A stretch of 36,651 bases of DNA, taken from contig NZ_LIQZ01000270.1 of assembly GCF_001418655.1 (NCBI RefSeq), positions 1-36,651 on the forward strand, read 5' to 3'. Origin of the DNA: Streptomyces phaeochromogenes. Its GTDB lineage: Bacteria; Actinomycetota; Actinomycetes; Streptomycetales; Streptomycetaceae. Positions 32,304-36,651 of this stretch are shown piece after piece. Every line of letters begins with the position of its first letter. Positions within the stretch are counted from its first letter, which is position 1. A model generated the notes under the pieces. The model was not told the DNA's origin and made no database searches. It saw only the letters and a program-made list of their open reading frames with translations. A program made the translations under genes and the position numbers.

Positions 32304-32330
32304 TCTGAGAGGGGGAGCACTCTCGACAGC

Positions 32331-33758
32331 GTGACCGAAACCCTCCCTTCCCGTACAGCCCGCTCGACCGTCGTCCCACCCGTGCTCGGCGGGCTCGGAC
32401 TGTTCACCGTGCTGCTCGGCGCGGCCCTGCCCCTCATCGACTTCTTCATCGTGAACGTCGCCCTGCCCACGATCGGCCACGACCTGGCCGCGAGCGACGC
32501 GGTCCTGGAACTCGTCGTCGCCGGATACGGAGTCGCGTACGCCGTGCTCCTCGTCCTCGGCGGGCGGCTGGGCGACATGTTCGGCCGGCGCCGGCTCTTC
32601 ATCGGCGGAATGATCGCCTTCGGGCTGACCTCGCTGGCCTGCGGCCTGGCGCCGAGCGCGTGGACGCTCGTCGCGGCGCGCGTCGCGCAGGGCGCGGCGT
32701 CGGCGGCGATGCTCCCGCAGGTCCTCGCCACCATCCAGTCGGCGACCGCGGGCCCGCGCCGCGCCAAGGCGATGGGCCTGTACGGGGCCACGGCCGGGCT
32801 CTCCATGGTGGCCGGGCAGATCCTCGGCGGCGTCCTCGTCGCGGCGGACATCGCGGGCACCGGCTGGCGCGCGGTCTTCCTGGTGAACGTGCCGGTCGTG
32901 CTGGTGGGCCTGTTCCTGGCCGCCAAGGCCGTGCCCGAGACCCGCTCGCAGCACCCGGCGCCGGTGGACGGCCCCGGTACGGTCCTGCTGGCCATCGCCC
33001 TGGTGTCCCTGCTCGCCCCGCTGACCGAGGGCCGGGCGTCGGGCTGGCCCCTGTGGACGTGGGTGTCCCTGGCGGTGTTCCCGGTCGCGGCGACGGCCTT
33101 CTACCTCGTCGAGCGGCGGGCGGAACGACTGGGCCGCACCCCGCTGGTCCCGCCGAGCCTGTTCTCGAACCTGCCACTGCGCCGGGGCCTGGTGATGATC
33201 CTCCCCTTCTCGATCGGCTTCAGCGGCTTCATGTTCGTCATCGCGGTGGCGCTGCAGCAGGGAGTCGCCCTGAGCCCGGTCCGCGCGGGCCTCACACTGG
33301 CCCCGATGGCGGTGTCCTTCTTCGTGGTCTCGCTGCTTGGCCCGCGGCTGGTGGCCCGGTGGGGCACGCGGGTGGTGACCGCGGGCGGCCTGGTCCAGGC
33401 GGTCGGCGTGGCCGTCCTCGCCCTCACGGTGTGGAGCTCCTGGCCCCACGTCGGCGGTCTCGAACTCTGGCCCGGCGTGATCATCGCGGGTGCCGGTCAG
33501 GCCCTCCAACTGCCCATCCTCTTCCGCGTCATACTCTCCGAGGTCCCCCCGGCCCGCGCCGGCGTGGGCAGCGGCGTCATGATCACCGCCCAGCAGTCGG
33601 CCCTGGCCCTGGGCGTGGCCACGCTCGGCACCCTCTTCCTCACCCTCACCCCGGGCCACGGCATGCGGGACGCCCTGGTCACGACGCTTCTCGTCCAGCT
33701 CGCCGGGGTCGCGCTGACCACCGGGCTGAGCCTGCGACTGCCTCGCGCCATCGCCTGA
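32331..33758 (+). CDS. MFS exporter (DHA2 type), probably controlled by the divergent MmyB-like regulator
   Basis: This is a 475-residue multispanning transporter with about 14 helices. Family features are LPLIDFFIVNVALPTIG in helix 1, VVAGYGVAYAVLLVLGGRLGDMFGRRRLF spanning helix 2 and the motif A loop (GGRLGDMFGRRR), and YGATAGLSMVAGQILGGVLV as antiporter motif C. The start is GTG with AGAGGGGGAG upstream. It probably exports a drug-like compound or metabolite. The substrate is unknown. It differs in sequence from the exporter at 29648, so the two are paralogues rather than a recent duplication. Confidence 0.92.
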   Translation: MTETLPSRTARSTVVPPVLGGLGLFTVLLGAALPLIDFFIVNVALPTIGHDLAASDAVLELVVAGYGVAYAVLLVLGGRLGDMFGRRRLFIGGMIAFGLTSLACGLAPSAWTLVAARVAQGAASAAMLPQVLATIQSATAGPRRAKAMGLYGATAGLSMVAGQILGGVLVAADIAGTGWRAVFLVNVPVVLVGLFLAAKAVPETRSQHPAPVDGPGTVLLAIALVSLLAPLTEGRASGWPLWTWVSLAVFPVAATAFYLVERRAERLGRTPLVPPSLFSNLPLRRGLVMILPFSIGFSGFMFVIAVALQQGVALSPVRAGLTLAPMAVSFFVVSLLGPRLVARWGTRVVTAGGLVQAVGVAVLALTVWSSWPHVGGLELWPGVIIAGAGQALQLPILFRVILSEVPPARAGVGSGVMITAQQSALALGVATLGTLFLTLTPGHGMRDALVTTLLVQLAGVALTTGLSLRLPRAIA

Positions 33759-33785
33759 GTTGACGGGACAGTGCGCGGAATTCGC

Positions 33786-33807
33786 ACACAACTCACCACA
33801 GTTGTGT
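33786..33807. promoter_or_regulatory. Inverted repeat ACACAACT-N6-AGTTGTGT
   Basis: Perfect 8-bp arms lie at 33786-33793 and 33800-33807, about 70 bases before the small zinc-finger-like gene and 28 bases after the exporter stop. It is AT-rich compared with the surroundings. An operator for the small gene is more likely than a terminator because there is no GC stem. Confidence 0.4.
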
Positions 33808-33877
33808 CCCTGTTGATGTTGTTCTTGCTGCACACTCCTTAGCGCGCGCAAGAGGAGCGCGACCACCAGGAGGCGTC

Positions 33878-34084
33878 ATGCTGCAGATCAACACCAGCAA
33901 GGTGAGCCGCTGGGACCAGCACGGCCGCGAGCACATCGTCCGAGTCCAACGCTCGGGCGTGCAGCGGACGATCAGATGCGACACCTGCGGCTGGCGGAAG
34001 GCCGCCCAGTTCCTGCCCTGGCTGAAGGCCGAGGAGCATCTCGCGGAGGCACACCAAGCGACAGTGGATCCGTCGGAGGCCTGA
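33878..34084 (+). CDS. Small basic protein with C2H2-like zinc-finger spacing
   Basis: This is a 68-residue protein with a strong ribosome binding site (AGGAGG, six to seven bases before the ATG). C34-D-T-C37 followed by H54 and H59 gives C-x2-C-x16-H-x4-H (CDTCGW ... EEHLAEAH), so a single zinc site is plausible. The N-terminal half is basic and hydrophilic. I do not recognise a named family, but the clean start, the coding bias and its own very strong terminator make it a real gene. A nucleic-acid-binding or regulatory role is only an inference. It is separated from dctA by the terminator. Confidence 0.8.
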   Translation: MLQINTSKVSRWDQHGREHIVRVQRSGVQRTIRCDTCGWRKAAQFLPWLKAEEHLAEAHQATVDPSEA

Positions 34085-34110
34085 GGGAGCACCGACCGGG
34101 CACGGTCACA

Positions 34111-34168
34111 GCGCGGCGTGGCGGGGGTCTACCCAGACCCCCGCCACGCCGCGCTCTTCGTTTTTTGG
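34111..34168 (+). terminator. Strong intrinsic terminator with a perfect 20-bp stem and T-tract
   Basis: Arms 34111-34130 (GCGCGGCGTGGCGGGGGTCT) and 34135-34154 pair perfectly around an ACCC loop, followed by CTTCGTTTTTT. It lies 27 bases after the small gene. A true T-tract is uncommon for terminators in this window. Confidence 0.9.
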
Positions 34169-34234
34169 AGCAACATCCAAGATTTGGCCCGATCCGCGAA
34201 CGGGTTCTTCTGTGGATCACACGAGCGGGGCATA

Positions 34235-34248
34235 GTGACGACGGTCAC
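34235..34248. promoter_or_regulatory. Inverted repeat GTGACGACGGTCAC upstream of the dicarboxylate symporter
   Basis: GTGAC-gacg-GTCAC lies about 50 bases before the dctA start and is preceded by A and followed by C, loosely like a BldD-type AGTGA...TCACC site. A second small palindrome, CGGAA-gttctt-TTCCG, follows about four bases later. Either could be an operator. Confidence 0.35.
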
Positions 34249-34296
34249 CATGCGGAAGTTCTTTTCCGTATGACAGAAGTCGCTTGGAGGAACACC

Positions 34297-35718
34297 GTGC
34301 CACCGTCTGTACCGTCCCTGCCGCGACGCGCCGTCCGCAAGCTGCGGACCTCGCTGTTCGCGCAGGTCGCCTGCGCACTCGTCCTCGGAATCCTCGTCGG
34401 AAAGCTGTGGCCGGACATCGCCACGGCCGCCCAGCCCCTCGGCGACGGGTTCATCCGGCTCATCAAGGCGGTGATCTCGCCCCTGGTGTTCTGCGTGGTG
34501 GTCGTAGGCATCACCAAGGCCGGTGATCTCAAGGCGTTCGGACGGATCGGACTCAAGGCCCTGATCTGGTTCGAGGTCGCGACCACGTTCGCGTTGCTGT
34601 TCGGGCTGGTCGCCGGGAACCTCGTCCAGCCCGGCGCCGGTATGAACGTCGACCCGTCGAAGCTGGACGCCTCCGCGGTCGACGAGAAGACCGGCGGCGG
34701 CTCGCTGCCCTCGACCAGCGAGTTCATCCTGCACTCCCTGCCCGACAGCGCGGTCGGCGCCTTCGCCGAGAACTCGCTGCTGCAGGTCCTGGTGCTGGCC
34801 TGTCTGACCGGCGCCGCGGTGCTCCACCTCGGCCACACCAAGGTGCCCGCGATCCTGCCCGCCGTGCAGCAGGCCCAGGAGATCGTCTTCGCGATCGTCG
34901 GCTTCGTCATGAAGCTCGCCCCGCTCGCGGTCTTCGGCGCCACGGCCCACCTGGTCGGTCAGTACGGGGTCGGCGTCATGTCCACGTACGGCAAGCTCAT
35001 CCTCGTCTGTTACGCGACCGCGCTGATCTTCCTGCTGCTGCTCGCCGTCGCCCTCAAGGCGGTCGCGGGCGTCAGCCTGTGGAAGTTCGTCCGCTACACC
35101 CGCGAGGAGATGCTGCTCGCACTCGGCACCGCGTCCAGCGAGACCGTCATGCCCCGCATGATGCAGAAGCTCCGCCACGCCGGCTGCCGCGACGACGCGG
35201 TGGGCCTGGTCCTGCCGACCGGGTACTCCTTCAATCTCGACGGCGCCTCGATCTACCTCTCCGTCGGCACCCTCTTCATCGCCCAGGCCGTCGGCGTCGA
35301 CCTCTCCCTGGGCCAGCAGATCACCGTCGTACTGATCCTGATGCTGACCAGCAAGGGCATGGCGGGCGTGCCTGGTTCGGCGTTCCTCGCCCTGTCGGCG
35401 ACCGCCTCCGCGCTCGGGGTCATCCCCGTGGGAGCCGTCGCCCTGCTCCTCGGCGTGGACCGCATCATGGACTCGATGCGCGTCGCCACCAACCTGCTCG
35501 GCAACTGCGTCGCCGTCTTCGCCGTCTCCCGCTGGGAGGGCGCCCTGGACTCGGCCCGCGCCAAGAAGGTCCTCGACGGCGAACTCCCGTTCGTGGAGGA
35601 GTCGGAGGAGAACGAGGAGAAGGGCGCGCCCTCGAAGTCTCCGGTCCCCGAAGGCGCGGACGCGCTCCCCGCCCAGCCCACCGCCCTCACCAAGCAGCCC
35701 GCCACCGAAGGAAGTTGA
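34297..35718 (+). CDS. dctA: C4-dicarboxylate (DctA/GltP-type) cation symporter
   Basis: This is a 473-residue membrane symporter of the dicarboxylate/amino acid:cation symporter family. The GTG at 34297 is preferred because GGAGG (34286-34290) lies six bases upstream; the in-frame ATG at 34270 has a poorer site. Signatures are RLIKAVISPLVFCVVVVGI near the N-terminus, the serine-rich re-entrant loop LGTASSETVMPRMMQKL, the substrate/cation region PTGYSFNLDGASIYLSVGTLFIAQA, SKGMAGVPGSAFLAL, and DRIMDSMRVATNLLGNCVA near the end. These favour C4-dicarboxylates over glutamate, but the substrate is inferred. The last 60 residues are an acidic, proline-rich cytoplasmic tail. It is monocistronic, bounded by strong terminators on both sides. 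Confidence 0.94.
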   Translation: MPPSVPSLPRRAVRKLRTSLFAQVACALVLGILVGKLWPDIATAAQPLGDGFIRLIKAVISPLVFCVVVVGITKAGDLKAFGRIGLKALIWFEVATTFALLFGLVAGNLVQPGAGMNVDPSKLDASAVDEKTGGGSLPSTSEFILHSLPDSAVGAFAENSLLQVLVLACLTGAAVLHLGHTKVPAILPAVQQAQEIVFAIVGFVMKLAPLAVFGATAHLVGQYGVGVMSTYGKLILVCYATALIFLLLLAVALKAVAGVSLWKFVRYTREEMLLALGTASSETVMPRMMQKLRHAGCRDDAVGLVLPTGYSFNLDGASIYLSVGTLFIAQAVGVDLSLGQQITVVLILMLTSKGMAGVPGSAFLALSATASALGVIPVGAVALLLGVDRIMDSMRVATNLLGNCVAVFAVSRWEGALDSARAKKVLDGELPFVEESEENEEKGAPSKSPVPEGADALPAQPTALTKQPATEGS

Positions 35719-35731
35719 CCGGGCAGAACAG

Positions 35732-35778
35732 GAGGGGTGGCAGCCGACGGGCTCACCCTCCGTCGGCCGCCACCCCTC
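35732..35778. terminator. Bidirectional hairpin terminator between dctA and the DUF4394 gene
   Basis: GAGGGGTGGC-a-GCCGACGG (35732-35750) pairs with CCGTCGGC-c-GCCACCCCTC (35760-35778), an 18-pair stem with one A-C mismatch and a 9-base loop. It lies between the convergent genes. Confidence 0.85.
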
Positions 35779-35813
35779 AACTGCCCTTCATCCCAGGCCA
35801 GTCACCGCCGTCA

Positions 35814-36651
35814 TCACCCCTGGTTCAGCGGCAGCGCGACATCCACCACCTGCCGCCCGTGCGGGAACGAGCCCAGCGAACTCAGCTTCCCGGTCAGCAG
35901 GTTGACCCGGAACGACTTGCCGCCCGTCACCGCGTAGCCGGTGTTGGTCCCGTTCCGCGCCGAACTGTAGATGTCGAAACCGGAGTTCAGCGGCGCGTCC
36001 ACGCCCAGCTTGCCCGTCGGTGCGAGGTTGCCGGCGTTGGCGGGCGACTGCACCGACACCTGGTCCAGCGTGGTGTCGAGATCGAAGAGGGTAGTGGCCG
36101 TCGTCGCGTCGAGGTCGTTGTTCGTGTACGCGGCCCCGGTCACGCCCAGCGCGGTGGCACCCGGGTTCGGGGGCACCGGCGGGTTGGTGAGGGTGCCGTC
36201 GACGGCGGTGGTGCCGGGAGCCGGTGCGCCGGCCGGGTCGTCGAGGTTGTGGCGGAGGTTCTGCCCGGTGTCGCTGATGACCCGGAGCCGGTTGGCGGCC
36301 GGGTTGAAGTCGACGCCGAAGGCCTTGCCCTGGAGGGCCACGCTGAGCTGCGAGACCTTGGTGGCGCGGGCGCCCGCCTCGCGGATCGTGTAGATGCCAC
36401 CCTGGTCCCCGACGGCGTACAGCTTCCGGTTCTGGACGCGGTAGTCGATGCCGACCAGCGTCCGGTCGCCCTTGAGCCCGTCGACCTTCCCGAGCGGCAC
36501 CGCGGCTCCCGGCCGGTCGACGCGGAACAGGACGAGCTTCTGGTCCGCGGTGAGCCCGACGGCCCGCAGCCCACTGGGCGCGAGTGCCTCCGGCAGCCCG
36601 CCCCCACCACCCTTGGCCTCGACCCCGGCCCCGGAGTCGCCCTTCTCCGCC
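35814..36651 (-). CDS. DUF4394-domain protein (5' end outside the window)
   Basis: The frame is open from the TGA at 35814 to the right edge, giving at least 279 residues without the N-terminus. The visible part has repeated beta-propeller-like DUF4394 elements: GLTADQKLVLFRVDRPG, LVGIDYRVQNRKLYAVGDQGGIYTI, GVDFNPAANRLRVISDTGQNLRHN, GAAYTNNDLDATTATTLFDLDT and GFDIYSSARNGTNTGYAV. Such proteins are usually secreted, and a glycine-rich stretch near the edge (KGGGGGLPEAL) could be a linker after a signal peptide that is out of view. The function of the family is unknown. An internal start at 36500 is unlikely because the conserved sequence continues upstream. Confidence 0.88.
   Translation of the reverse strand, partial: AEKGDSGAGVEAKGGGGGLPEALAPSGLRAVGLTADQKLVLFRVDRPGAAVPLGKVDGLKGDRTLVGIDYRVQNRKLYAVGDQGGIYTIREAGARATKVSQLSVALQGKAFGVDFNPAANRLRVISDTGQNLRHNLDDPAGAPAPGTTAVDGTLTNPPVPPNPGATALGVTGAAYTNNDLDATTATTLFDLDTTLDQVSVQSPANAGNLAPTGKLGVDAPLNSGFDIYSSARNGTNTGYAVTGGKSFRVNLLTGKLSSLGSFPHGRQVVDVALPLNQG

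Noticed and set aside
1..36651. tRNA genes or CRISPR arrays
   Set aside because: No cloverleaf-like segment was noticed at the island ends or elsewhere, and no regularly spaced repeats were seen. A tRNAscan-SE run would settle the tRNA question.

Overview
The window is chromosomal DNA from a high-GC actinomycete, almost certainly Streptomyces or a close relative. The evidence is very high GC at third codon positions, GTG starts, Tat and LAETG surface proteins, PPDK, LacI, ROK and MmyB-type regulators, and the terminator-like repeat GCGCAGTTCCCCGCGCCCCT that follows several stop codons. About 20 intact protein genes are visible. No rRNA, tRNA or CRISPR array was recognised.

Layout. 1-4.9 kb: a SulP anion transporter (probably cut by the left edge), an SDR oxidoreductase, a Tat-exported PhoX/DUF839 protein and a sortase-anchored excalibur protein. 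4.9-10.4 kb: a minus-strand one-carbon operon (LigM/DesA-like O-demethylase, metF, purU, folD) with a divergent LacI-type regulator. Together the four enzymes can take a methyl group from a methoxylated substrate onto tetrahydrofolate, oxidise it stepwise and release formate, regenerating the carrier. 10.7-11.8 kb: a Tat-exported metallo-beta-lactamase-fold hydrolase.

11.88-20.05 kb: a decayed integrative island. A 26-bp direct repeat with one mismatch flanks it, and an integrase C-terminal relic lies just inside the left end. Its cargo has lower GC than the host: an AIPR-family protein with a restriction-nuclease-like N-terminus, and a 930-residue membrane P-loop NTPase of KAP-like architecture. 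Both resemble phage-defence proteins. Two complete IS5-like elements, an IS relic and a gene relic have accumulated there. The right repeat is the left half of an intrinsic terminator, so the island appears to have integrated into a terminator between convergent genes and regenerated it.

20.2-28.2 kb: ppdK (minus), then a ROK regulator divergent from a two-gene glycoside-hydrolase operon (MGH1-like enzyme and amylo-alpha-1,6-glucosidase) with an ATGA overlap. 28.4-33.8 kb: dusB (minus), an MFS exporter, and a MmyB-like XRE regulator divergent from a second MFS exporter. 33.9-36.65 kb: a small C2H2-like protein with a very strong terminator, a DctA-type dicarboxylate symporter, and a DUF4394 protein cut by the right edge.

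All assignments were made by reading translations and motifs by eye. No database search was run.
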